Shown: piece by piece, positions 53,384 through 61,802 of the stretch
Numbering within the stretch: the stretch's first letter is position 1
How the letters are laid out: the number at the start of each line of letters is the position of its first letter
NCBI RefSeq assembly: GCF_004353915.1
Contig: NZ_SMRP01000023.1
Coordinates: 65,281-129,280 of the forward strand
DNA length: 64,000 bases
Origin: Paraburkholderia silviterrae
Lineage (GTDB): Bacteria; Pseudomonadota; Gammaproteobacteria; Burkholderiales; Burkholderiaceae
Direction of reading: 5' to 3'
Notes under the pieces: model-generated
Databases searched by the model: none
Told to the model about the DNA's origin: nothing
Seen by the model: the letters and a program-made list of their open reading frames with translations, nothing else
Program-made: the position numbers and the translations under genes

Positions 53384-53887
53384 CTATGAAGCCTTCGGCT
53401 CCCCGCGATGCGCTATCAAATCGACCGGGATCCCCGCCTCAGTCTTGAGCGTGGTGAGCACGATGTTCGAGCGTATATCCATCACGCCCGGCGCCTTGTA
53501 GAGCTTGTTGAGCACGAACTCCGAATAGTGCTTCAGGTTATGCGCGAGCACGCGCAGCAGATAGTGCGTCTCGCCGGTCACCACGTACGCCCCTACCACC
53601 TCGGGCCAGTCGCGCAGCGCCGAGACGAAGCGCTCGTGCCAGCTTTCCTGGTCGTTGCGCATCGAGACCTGCACGAAAGCCTCCATTTCAAAACCGAGAA
53701 TCTCCCGGTTCAGGCAAGCGCGATAGCGCTCCACCACGCCCTGCTCTTCCAGCAGGCGCAACCGCCGCAGACACGCGGACGGCGAAAGCGAAATACGCTC
53801 GGCCAGGTCCAGGTTGCTGATGCGCCCCTCGTTCTGGAGTACAGCAAGAATCCGGCAATCCGTGGCATCAAGCGAGATGGCGTTCAT
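53384..53887 (-). CDS. kynR: Lrp/AsnC regulator of the kyn operon
   Basis: A 167-residue Lrp-family regulator. The helix-turn-helix is at about 5-55 (DCRILAVLQNEGRISNLDLA, LSPSACLRRLRLLEE), with a RAM effector domain at about 65-150 (VVGAYVVTGETHYLLRV). It is divergent from kynB across 131 bp, the arrangement of KynR, the kynurenine-responsive activator described in Pseudomonas. The symbol rests on context and family. Confidence 0.85.
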   Translation of the reverse strand: MNAISLDATDCRILAVLQNEGRISNLDLAERISLSPSACLRRLRLLEEQGVVERYRACLNREILGFEMEAFVQVSMRNDQESWHERFVSALRDWPEVVGAYVVTGETHYLLRVLAHNLKHYSEFVLNKLYKAPGVMDIRSNIVLTTLKTEAGIPVDLIAHRGEPKAS

Positions 53888-54018
53888 ATTTGGTCTCCTT
53901 TCCCGTCTTGACTCAAATTATGTGCCAAGAACTGTAGCGTACGGCGTTTTTTTCGCAAGCACATTTCGCGACGAGTTGCCTATCATTCGAAACACACGGA
54001 GACAACCTCGTCAACACA

Positions 54019-54657
54019 ATGAACGACCTCTGGGACATTTCCCCGCCCATTCAGCCCGCAACGCCCGTCTGGCCCGGCGACACGCCCGTTGGCGTCGAGC
54101 GCGTCTGGCGCATGGAAGCCGGCTCGCCGGTCAACGTGGCGCGCGTGACGCTTTCGCCACACACCGGCGCGCACACCGACGCCCCGCTGCACTACGACGC
54201 GGCGGGCGCGCCCATTGGAGCCGTGCCGCTCGACGCCTATATCGGCGCGTGCCGCGTGATTCACTGCGTAGGCGCCGCGCCGCTCGTGCTGCCCGAGCAC
54301 GTGCAAGCGGCGCTCGATGGCATCCCGCCGCGCGTGTTGCTGCGCACCTACGCCAACGCGCCGCAGGATCGCTGGGACAGCGCGTTTTGTGCGGTCGCAC
54401 CCGAGACGATCGACCTGCTGGCGGCGCATGGCGTGCGCCTGATCGGCATCGACACGCCCTCGCTCGACCCGCAAGAATCGAAGACGATGGACGCGCACCA
54501 TCGCATCCGCGCGCATCGCATGGCGATTCTCGAAGGCATCGTGCTCGACGCCATCGAGCCCGGCGACTATGAGCTGATCGCACTGCCGCTGAAGTTCGCG
54601 ACGCTCGATGCGAGCCCCGTGCGTGCCGTGCTGCGCGCCCTGCCCTCCCGAGCGTGA
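54019..54657 (+). CDS. kynB: Kynurenine formamidase
   Basis: A 212-residue metal-dependent cyclase-family hydrolase converting N-formylkynurenine to kynurenine and formate. The metal-binding SPHTGAHTDAPLHYD near 50 is diagnostic; TPVWPGDTP near the start and GIDTPSLDP near 150 also match. First gene of kynB-kynU-kynA, whose products convert tryptophan to anthranilate. Confidence 0.95.
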   Translation: MNDLWDISPPIQPATPVWPGDTPVGVERVWRMEAGSPVNVARVTLSPHTGAHTDAPLHYDAAGAPIGAVPLDAYIGACRVIHCVGAAPLVLPEHVQAALDGIPPRVLLRTYANAPQDRWDSAFCAVAPETIDLLAAHGVRLIGIDTPSLDPQESKTMDAHHRIRAHRMAILEGIVLDAIEPGDYELIALPLKFATLDASPVRAVLRALPSRA

Positions 54658-54779
54658 GCGGTGCACAAGCCATGAAACGCCGCTAGAGCTTGATAGACGA
54701 AGTTTTATCGACGCAGTTTTATCGAATTTCTCACCGCCGTCGCCCTGACCCGACACTCTCACCGCACCGAAGAACCGAC

Positions 54780-56030
54780 ATGAACGACCGTAACGACGCA
54801 TTGGCGCTCGACCGCGCCGACCCGCTCGCAGCACTGCGCGAACAATTCGCGCTCGCGCCCGAAACCATCTATCTCGACGGCAATTCGCTGGGCGTGCCGC
54901 CCACGGCGAGCGCCGCGCGCGCACAAGCCGTGATCGGCGGCGAATGGGGCGACGGCCTCATTCGCAGCTGGAACACGGCTGGCTGGTTCGCCATGCCGCG
55001 CCGCCTCGGCAACAAGCTCGCTTCGCTGATCGGTGCGGCCGAGGACGAAGTGGTCGTGACCGACACCATTTCGATCAATCTGTTCAAGGCGCTCTCCGCC
55101 GCGCTGCGCGTCGCGAACGCGCGCGATCCGAAGCGCCGCGTGATCGTCTCCGAGCGCTCGAATTTCCCGAGCGACCTGTACATCGCGCAAGGCCTCATCG
55201 AGCAGCTCGACCGCGGCTATGAGCTGCGCCTCGTCGACGACCCGAGCGAGTTGCCCGCCGCCATCCGCGAAGACGTGGCCGTGGCGATGATCACGCACGT
55301 GAACTACCGCACGGGCGAAATGCACGACATGCGCGCGCTCACCGGGCACATCCACGCGCAAGGCGCGCTCGCGCTGTGGGACCTCGCGCACTCGGCCGGC
55401 GCGGTGCCCGTGGACCTGAACGGCGCGAATGCCGACTATGCGGTCGGCTGCACCTACAAGTACCTGAATGGCGGCCCGGGGTCGCCCGGCTTCGTGTGGG
55501 TGCCCAAGCGCAATCAGGACGCGTTCTCGCAGCCGCTTTCGGGCTGGTGGGGACACAAATCGCCGTTCGAGATGAACCCCGTGTATCGCCCGGACAACGG
55601 CATCGGCCGCTATCTGTGCGGCACGCAGCCGATCGTTTCGATGGCGCTCGTGGAATGCGGCCTCGATGTGTTCCTGCAGACCGACATGCAGGCGATCCGC
55701 CGCAAGTCGCTCGCGCTCACCGACCTCTTCATCGAACTCGTCGAGACGCGCTGCAAGGAATACCCGCTCACGCTCGTCACGCCGCGCGAACATGCGCAAC
55801 GCGGCTCGCACGTGAGCTTCGAGCATCCGCACGGCTATGAGGTCATGCAGGCGTTGATCGCGCGCGGCGTGATCGGCGATTATCGCGAGCCGCATGTGCT
55901 GCGCTTCGGTTTCACGCCGCTGTATCTGCGTTATGTCGATGTGTGGGACGCAGTGGAGACGCTGCGCGACGTGCTCGCGACCGAAAGCTGGCGCAAGCCC
56001 GAATTCGCCGCGCGCGGCGCGGTGACCTGA
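54780..56030 (+). CDS. kynU: Kynureninase
   Basis: A 416-residue PLP enzyme cleaving kynurenine to anthranilate and alanine. The PLP lysine lies in GCTYKYLNGGPGSPGF. IYLDGNSLGVPP near 33, ALWDLAHSAGAVPVDL and GWWGHKSPFEMNP are characteristic. Start 54780 (MNDRNDALAL) is chosen over the longer frame because of family length. It lies 122 bp after kynB and 10 bp before kynA. Confidence 0.96.
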   Translation: MNDRNDALALDRADPLAALREQFALAPETIYLDGNSLGVPPTASAARAQAVIGGEWGDGLIRSWNTAGWFAMPRRLGNKLASLIGAAEDEVVVTDTISINLFKALSAALRVANARDPKRRVIVSERSNFPSDLYIAQGLIEQLDRGYELRLVDDPSELPAAIREDVAVAMITHVNYRTGEMHDMRALTGHIHAQGALALWDLAHSAGAVPVDLNGANADYAVGCTYKYLNGGPGSPGFVWVPKRNQDAFSQPLSGWWGHKSPFEMNPVYRPDNGIGRYLCGTQPIVSMALVECGLDVFLQTDMQAIRRKSLALTDLFIELVETRCKEYPLTLVTPREHAQRGSHVSFEHPHGYEVMQALIARGVIGDYREPHVLRFGFTPLYLRYVDVWDAVETLRDVLATESWRKPEFAARGAVT

Positions 56031-56040
56031 GGAGCCATAC

Positions 56041-57024
56041 ATGACCGACCACATGCAGATTCCTGGCGTGCCCGACACCGATGTCGCCCCTGCTCACTCC
56101 ACGGATGCCAACGAAGGCGCGCGCGGCGGCTGTCCGTTCGGGCATGGTGCTGCGGCGGCCACGCCGCAAGCGGGTGTGAGCGCCTCGGCGGCGACGCAAA
56201 CGGGCGAAGGCTGGCATGAAGCCCAGCTCGACTTCTCGAAGTCGATGAGCTATGGCGATTACCTCTCGCTCGACGCCGTGCTCAACGCACAGCATCCGCT
56301 CTCGCCCGATCACAACGAGATGCTGTTCATCGTTCAGCATCAGACGAGCGAATTGTGGATGAAGCTCGCGCTCTATGAGTTGCGCGCCGCGCTCGCGTGC
56401 GTGCATCGCGACGAGCTGCCGCCCGCTTTCAAGCAGCTCGCGCGCGTCTCGCGCATTCTCGAGCAGCTGGTGCAAGCGTGGAACGTGCTCTCGACGCTCA
56501 CCCCATCCGAGTACACGGCGATGCGGCCGTATCTGGGCGCTTCGTCAGGGTTCCAGTCGTATCAGTATCGGCAGATTGAATTTCTGCTGGGGAACAAGAA
56601 TGAGCAGATGCTCAAGCCGCATGAGCATCGGCCCGAGATTCTCGCGCAGGTGAAGGCAACGCTTGAGGCGCCTTCGTTTTATGACGAGGTGATTCGGCTG
56701 CTCGCGCGCAGAGGGTTTGCTATCGCGCCGGAACGCCTCAATCGCGACTGGACGCAACCGACGCTGCATGATGCGTCTGTCGAGGCGGCCTGGCTCGAGG
56801 TTTATCGCAATCCTTCGCAGTACTGGGATTTGTATGAGATGGCCGAGGAGCTCGTCGATCTCGAAGATGCGTTCAGGCAGTGGCGGTTCAGACACGTCAC
56901 TACGGTTGAGCGGATTATCGGGTTCAAACAGGGCACCGGTGGGACTAGCGGCGCGCCTTATCTGCGCAAGATGCTGGATGTCGTGCTGTTTCCGGAGCTT
57001 TGGCACGTGAGGACGGTGCTCTGA
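56041..57024 (+). CDS. kynA: Tryptophan 2,3-dioxygenase
   Basis: A 327-residue haem enzyme that opens the indole ring of tryptophan to N-formylkynurenine. SMSYGDYLSLDAVLNAQHPL near 68, FIVQHQTSELWMKL near 96, SSGFQSYQYRQIEFLLGN near 166 and the haem-ligand region WRFRHVTTVERIIGFKQGTG are all present. The first ~55 residues are an extra Ala/Gly-rich tail carrying CPFGHG. GC falls in the last third, with less biased codons than neighbouring genes. Terminated by a hairpin. Confidence 0.96.
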   Translation: MTDHMQIPGVPDTDVAPAHSTDANEGARGGCPFGHGAAAATPQAGVSASAATQTGEGWHEAQLDFSKSMSYGDYLSLDAVLNAQHPLSPDHNEMLFIVQHQTSELWMKLALYELRAALACVHRDELPPAFKQLARVSRILEQLVQAWNVLSTLTPSEYTAMRPYLGASSGFQSYQYRQIEFLLGNKNEQMLKPHEHRPEILAQVKATLEAPSFYDEVIRLLARRGFAIAPERLNRDWTQPTLHDASVEAAWLEVYRNPSQYWDLYEMAEELVDLEDAFRQWRFRHVTTVERIIGFKQGTGGTSGAPYLRKMLDVVLFPELWHVRTVL

Positions 57025-57029
57025 GCACC

Positions 57030-57071
57030 ACGCGTGCGCTTCGCGGCTTGCGAGCCGTGAGGCGCACGCGT
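57030..57071. terminator. Hairpin between kynA and the secretion operon
   Basis: acgcgtgcgc pairs with gcgcacgcgt, with an inner gcggct/agccgt stem (one mismatch). It separates the convergent kynA and HlyD-type genes. Confidence 0.65.
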
Positions 57072-57080
57072 ATTGAATGC

Positions 57081-58244
57081 TCAGCGCTCGCCGAGCGAAT
57101 CGTTCAGCGTCTTCGTGAGCGGCTTCGTGAGATAGCGCAGCACCGTGTTCGAGCCGGTCTTGATTTCCACCGTGGCCGTCATCCCCGGCTGCACGTCGAG
57201 GCGCCGGCCATGCGCGTGCAAGAAAGGCCCCGCGTCGGTCTTGACCTGCACGCGGTAGTACGGCTGCTCGTTGCCCTGGCGCGTCTCGTCGCTGAGCGTG
57301 TCCGCGCTGATGTACGTGACCGTGCCCTGCAGCGTGCCGTAGATCGTGTAATCGTAGGCGTCGAGCTTGATCTTCGCGGGCAGGTCGCGCTTCAGGAACG
57401 CAATGTCCCTCGGCTTGACCTTGGCCTCGATGATGAGATCGTCGTCCACCGGCAAGATCTGCATGATTTCGTCGCCCGCGCGCGCCACGCCGCCCGGCGT
57501 CGTAATGCGCACGTTGCGCACGATGCCGTCCACAGGCGACTCGATGACCGTGTGATCGAGCTGGTCCTTGCGCTGCGCCACCACCTGCTCGACGCCGGCG
57601 AGATCCTCGAGCGCCTTCGACAGATCGGTCTGCGAATCCTGCAAGTACTTGTTGCGGCGGTTGACGATCTGGCCTTGCAGGTCGGCGACCTGGCGTTCGA
57701 GCTTGAGCACTTCGGCCTTGCTGACGTCGCCGGCCGCGAGCAGCGGCAGATTGATGTTCAGCTCGTCCTGCACGTACTGGAGCGCCTTCGACAGCGATGC
57801 CACCTCGTCGTCCACGGCCGCCTGGCGCTTGCGGAACAGCACCTCTTCGTTCGCACGGATGTCCGGGTAGGCGTCGAGATCCTGCGGAAACTGCGGCTTG
57901 CCACCGTAGACCTCGGCGTGCAGGCGCGCCACTTCGGCTTCCAGCGACGCCGCCTTGCTGCGTGATTCCAGCCACGCGGCCTCGGCGCGGGCGCGCTCGA
58001 AGCGCACGAGCGGCTGGCCGCGCTTGACCTGCGCGCCTTCCTTGACGAGCACCTGGTCGATCGTCATGAGGTCCTGCGCCTGGATGATCTGGTCGCGCGA
58101 GCTGGCGATCACCTGGCCCTGCGCGCGCGTGATCTGGTCGATACGGGCCCAATGCGCCCACGCGACGAAACCGAAGATCGCGAGGCCGCAACAGGCCGTC
58201 AACGCCCAGCGCATGTGATGTTTTTCGGCGTAGTTATCCTGCAT
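57081..58244 (-). CDS. HlyD-family membrane fusion protein of T1SS
   Basis: A 387-residue periplasmic adaptor with one N-terminal membrane anchor at about 12-32, followed by DQITRAQGQVIASSRDQIIQ, a lipoyl/barrel segment, long coiled-coil helices at about 90-230, and the HlyD signature PVDGIVRNVRITTPGGVARA near 250 with GMTATVEIKTG near 357. It bridges the ABC exporter to the TolC-like channel. Last gene of the operon, 10 bp after the ABC gene. Confidence 0.93.
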   Translation of the reverse strand: MQDNYAEKHHMRWALTACCGLAIFGFVAWAHWARIDQITRAQGQVIASSRDQIIQAQDLMTIDQVLVKEGAQVKRGQPLVRFERARAEAAWLESRSKAASLEAEVARLHAEVYGGKPQFPQDLDAYPDIRANEEVLFRKRQAAVDDEVASLSKALQYVQDELNINLPLLAAGDVSKAEVLKLERQVADLQGQIVNRRNKYLQDSQTDLSKALEDLAGVEQVVAQRKDQLDHTVIESPVDGIVRNVRITTPGGVARAGDEIMQILPVDDDLIIEAKVKPRDIAFLKRDLPAKIKLDAYDYTIYGTLQGTVTYISADTLSDETRQGNEQPYYRVQVKTDAGPFLHAHGRRLDVQPGMTATVEIKTGSNTVLRYLTKPLTKTLNDSLGER

Positions 58245-58254
58245 GGTGTTGACC

Positions 58255-60342
58255 TCAAACTTCCGATGAAACGGCTGTCGGCGTCTTGCCGAACAGCTTT
58301 TCGAGCACCTGATCGCGCGGACCGTCCACCACCACGCGCCCTTCGCGCATCACCAGCAGACGGTTCGTCACCGGCAGCAGCGCCGTCTTGTGGGTCGCCA
58401 CCAGCACCGTCGTGCCGCGCGTGGCGATGGCTTCGAGCACCGCGACGATGCGTGCCTCCGTGGCGGCATCCATCGACGCCGTCGGCTCGTCGAGCACCAG
58501 CACCTTCGGCCGCGTGAGCAACAGGCGCGTGAGGCCGATCAGCTGGCGCTGGCCGCCCGAGATGCCGCGGCCGCCTTCCGTGATCGGCAGCGCGAGGCCC
58601 TTCGGGTGGCGCATGATCAGATCGGAGAGACCCGTGAGCTTCGCGACTTCGAGCAGGCGCTCGTCGCCCGGATCGGGCAGGCCCTGCACCAGGTTGCTGC
58701 GCAGTGTGCCGCTCGTCAGGCGGATGTCCTGCGGCAGGTAGGCAATCTTCTCGTGCAGCACGTCGGGCAGGATCAGCGACATGTCCACGCCGTCGATCGT
58801 GGCTCGCCCCGACGCCGGTCGGTACAGACCCGATGCGAGCTTGAGGAACGTGCTCTTGCCCGAGCCGATCGTGCCGATGATGCCGATGCGCTCGCCCGAG
58901 CGGATCTCGAGCCGCTCGATCTCGAGCGCGGCGTCGCCGCCCTGGCCGTAGCGGAACTTCAGGCCTTCAAAGACAAGCGAGCCGTTGACGATCTCGGGCA
59001 CGAGCGCGACGCCGCGCTCGTCGTTGTCATTGGGCAGCGAGATCAGCTTGTCGAGACCGCTCATGGCGGCGCGCGCGTTGGACCATTGCACGAGCGTCGA
59101 AGGCAGTTGCGCGATCGGCGACATGGCGCGCCCGCTGATGATCGTGCACGCGATGAGCGAACCCATGGTGAGCTTGTTGTCGGCGACGAGCCACGCACCG
59201 AACGCGACGAGCGCGACGTAGCCGATCTGCTGCAGCGACACCGTGAGGTGGCTCGAGAGCGACGCGTAGTGCTTGACCTTGTAGTCGGAACTGCCGGCGT
59301 CACCGACGAGCGCCGCCCAGCGGCGTTGCAGCGTCCAGTCGGCGCGGTTGGCCTTGAGCGACTCGGCGCCGTCGATCGACTCGACGAGCAGACCCGCCTT
59401 GCGGTTGCTTTGCCCCTGGTTTTCGAGCGAGTGACGCGCGATCTGCGACTGGAACATGAGGCCCGTGAACAGCGACACCGGCACCATCAGGAGCGGCACG
59501 AGCACGAGGCGCCCGCCGATCAGCCCGATGATCGCCACGAAGAGCGCTGCGAACGGCACGTCCACGAGCACGAAGAGCGACGCCGAGCTGAGCACCGCGC
59601 GCACCGACTCGAACCCCTTGACCTGCGAGGCGAGCGTGCCGATCGACGGCGGCCGGTGTTCGAGGCGCACGTTCAGGAGTCGGTTGAAAAACCAGATGGA
59701 GAGGCGCTCGTCGATGCGCCGCGCGGTGCGCTCGATGGCGATGCCGCGCACGTGCTTGAGTACCAGTTCGAGCAGGATCGCCAGGCACACGCCCACTGAC
59801 AACACCCACAGCGTCGAGAAGCCACGGTTCGGAATCACGCGGTCGTAGACCTGCATGCTGAAGAGCGAGGTGGTGATGGCGAGCAGGTTGGCCAGCACGG
59901 TCGCGAAGATCGCCTCGACGTAGAACGCCTTGTTGCGCCATAGGGCCTCCATCACGAGGCGCTTCGCGCGTGGTGCCTGTTCCGCCTCGCTGCGACGCAG
60001 CGGCAGCGCAAAGCAGGCAGCGCCCGCCAGGTCATCGAGCATGACGGCGCGCTTGTCGGCCGTGCAAGCGCTCCAGCTACCGTCGGCGTTGTGCGCCTGC
60101 ACGACCCGCCACTCGCCGTCGGCCACGCGGGCGAGGAACGGACAGTGCTCGGGGGCGGGATGGGCGAGCGGCGTGATCTCGCCCTGGAGATGCGCGGCGT
60201 GCCAGCCGGCTCGCACCTGCTCGATGAGCGGAGCGTCGGCGAGCGCGTCGAGCGCCTCGCGGATCTCGTCGGAGAGCGCGTGCGGCACGATTTGGCCCAC
60301 CTCGCGGGCGGCCAGCGTGAGTGCTTGAAGGAGTGCGTCCAT
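58255..60342 (-). CDS. Type I secretion ABC exporter with C39-like domain
   Basis: A 695-residue exporter, LapB-like. Residues 1-125 are a C39-like domain without the catalytic QxxxxxC motif, so it docks substrate rather than cutting it. A six-helix membrane domain (about 145-430) follows, then an ATPase domain: Walker A GTIGSGKSTFLKLASGL, signature ISGGQRQLIGLTRLLL, Walker B VLVLDEPTASMD and the H-loop VATHK. Start 60342 (MDALLQAL) avoids an upstream stretch without similarity. Exports the adjacent giant adhesin by context. Confidence 0.93.
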   Translation of the reverse strand: MDALLQALTLAAREVGQIVPHALSDEIREALDALADAPLIEQVRAGWHAAHLQGEITPLAHPAPEHCPFLARVADGEWRVVQAHNADGSWSACTADKRAVMLDDLAGAACFALPLRRSEAEQAPRAKRLVMEALWRNKAFYVEAIFATVLANLLAITTSLFSMQVYDRVIPNRGFSTLWVLSVGVCLAILLELVLKHVRGIAIERTARRIDERLSIWFFNRLLNVRLEHRPPSIGTLASQVKGFESVRAVLSSASLFVLVDVPFAALFVAIIGLIGGRLVLVPLLMVPVSLFTGLMFQSQIARHSLENQGQSNRKAGLLVESIDGAESLKANRADWTLQRRWAALVGDAGSSDYKVKHYASLSSHLTVSLQQIGYVALVAFGAWLVADNKLTMGSLIACTIISGRAMSPIAQLPSTLVQWSNARAAMSGLDKLISLPNDNDERGVALVPEIVNGSLVFEGLKFRYGQGGDAALEIERLEIRSGERIGIIGTIGSGKSTFLKLASGLYRPASGRATIDGVDMSLILPDVLHEKIAYLPQDIRLTSGTLRSNLVQGLPDPGDERLLEVAKLTGLSDLIMRHPKGLALPITEGGRGISGGQRQLIGLTRLLLTRPKVLVLDEPTASMDAATEARIVAVLEAIATRGTTVLVATHKTALLPVTNRLLVMREGRVVVDGPRDQVLEKLFGKTPTAVSSEV

Positions 60343-60379
60343 CGCTTGGGATTTACCTTGATTGGGGCTGGCGAGCGCC

Positions 60380-61636
60380 TTAGTTGCTGTCGCCGTTACC
60401 GATGAACGACAGGTCGCCAGTGCGGACCTCAAGCCTGAGGGCGGCCGCCGTCATCTGCGCACGCGCGTCGATCACGTTCATGTCGGCCTGGATCGACTCG
60501 CGCACCGTGTTCATCACGTCGAGCCACGATTTCTTGCCGGCCGAATACTGGCGTACGTACGATTCGTAGACCGCCTTTGAGCTCTCGCTCGACAGCCTGG
60601 TGTTGGCAAAGCGCACGCGCGAGCCGTTCAGGTCGTTCCAGTCGGCCGCCACGTTCAGGCTCAGGTCACGCTTCGCGCTCGCGCTCGCCTGTTCGGCCGC
60701 CGCTGCGGCGGCCTGCGCGGCCTTCACGGCCGAGACCGCCGACAGGCCCGCGCCCGGCTGCGCCTCGATCAGCAGCATCACGCGGCTGCCGCGCTGGGTG
60801 TTGTTGACGATCGGGTCCTGCCCGTAGAACTGGTCGAAGCGCACCGACACCTGCGGCATGACCGCTGCCTTCTTCACTTTCACGTCGGCAAGCGCGGCGT
60901 CGCGCTCGAAGTTGAGCCGGAGCAGCGTCGGCGAGGCGCCCGTCGCGCGATCCAGCGCGTTATCGAGCGAACCCGGCATCGGCAGGCTCTTGATGTCGTA
61001 GTCGGAGACCGAATCGACCGGCTTGCCGGTCAGCTGCGAAAGCTGCACGAGCGCCGTGGCGAGCGCCTGCTGCGCGGTCGAAAGATCGTCGTTGGCTTGA
61101 TAGAGGCGCGATTCGGCAAGCTGGGCGTCCACGCGGGCGCTCGCCTGCGCAGCCACGCGCCGGTTGATCATGTCGAGCAATTGTTGATGCTGCGCCACCT
61201 CGCGCTCGGCGACGTTCTCGCGCGCCTGCTGGCGCATCGCCTCGACGTAGGCGGTCATCACGCGCAACAGCACGTCCTGGCGCGCTTCGTCGACGCCCGC
61301 CGAGGCGGCGTCTTTCGACGCCTCGGCCGAGGCGATGCCGCCCGTGATGCGGCCGCCCGTCCAGATCGGCTGGGTGACGCTGATGTCGGTGAAACGCGGA
61401 CTGCCGTCGTTGGCCTTGCCGGCCTCGACGCCCAAAGTGGGGAAACGCTGCCACTTCGCGCCTTGCACGTTCGCTTCGGCGGCGTCGAGCGAGTATTCCT
61501 TGCCGACGATGTCAGGGTGGCTCGCCAACGCCTGGCGCGCCACCTGCTCCAACGTCCAGCTGGCGGCCAAGGTCCCGTGGCTCGCCATGACAAGCGCGCC
61601 CGCGAGCACGCCTGCCGTCATTTTTCTGAAGTGCAT
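60380..61636 (-). CDS. TolC-family outer-membrane channel
   Basis: A 418-residue outer-membrane efflux protein with a signal at 1-24 (TLAA) and two outer-membrane-factor repeats. SWTLEQVARQALASHPDIVG near 26 opens the first, and long helices with ARVDAQLAESRLYQANDDLS and the DFYVRQYSAGKKSWLDVMN-like tip helix near 355 are visible. It completes the type I secretion trio, downstream of the adhesin gene and 37 bp before the ABC gene, as in lap-type loci. Confidence 0.92.
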   Translation of the reverse strand: MHFRKMTAGVLAGALVMASHGTLAASWTLEQVARQALASHPDIVGKEYSLDAAEANVQGAKWQRFPTLGVEAGKANDGSPRFTDISVTQPIWTGGRITGGIASAEASKDAASAGVDEARQDVLLRVMTAYVEAMRQQARENVAEREVAQHQQLLDMINRRVAAQASARVDAQLAESRLYQANDDLSTAQQALATALVQLSQLTGKPVDSVSDYDIKSLPMPGSLDNALDRATGASPTLLRLNFERDAALADVKVKKAAVMPQVSVRFDQFYGQDPIVNNTQRGSRVMLLIEAQPGAGLSAVSAVKAAQAAAAAAEQASASAKRDLSLNVAADWNDLNGSRVRFANTRLSSESSKAVYESYVRQYSAGKKSWLDVMNTVRESIQADMNVIDARAQMTAAALRLEVRTGDLSFIGNGDSN

Positions 61637-61719
61637 CGTATTGCCTGGAATTCTGGTTTTTCTAGAGATCCGACTCCCCGATTCGTGTCGAACCCTACTA
61701 CTCAGGCTACATCGAAAAA

Positions 61720-61746
61720 CGGCCCCATCGAAATTCGATGGGGCCG
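61720..61746. terminator. Hairpin after the adhesin gene
   Basis: cggccccatcga pairs with tcgatggggccg around aat, flanked by aaaaa and cttttt. It follows the adhesin stop and lies before the TolC-like gene, so secretion genes may need read-through or their own promoter. Confidence 0.8.
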
Positions 61747-61802
61747 CTTTTTAAGACAACGCTAGCTTAGCACGCGTGTTTGCTGATCAACGCAGCATTC
61801 AA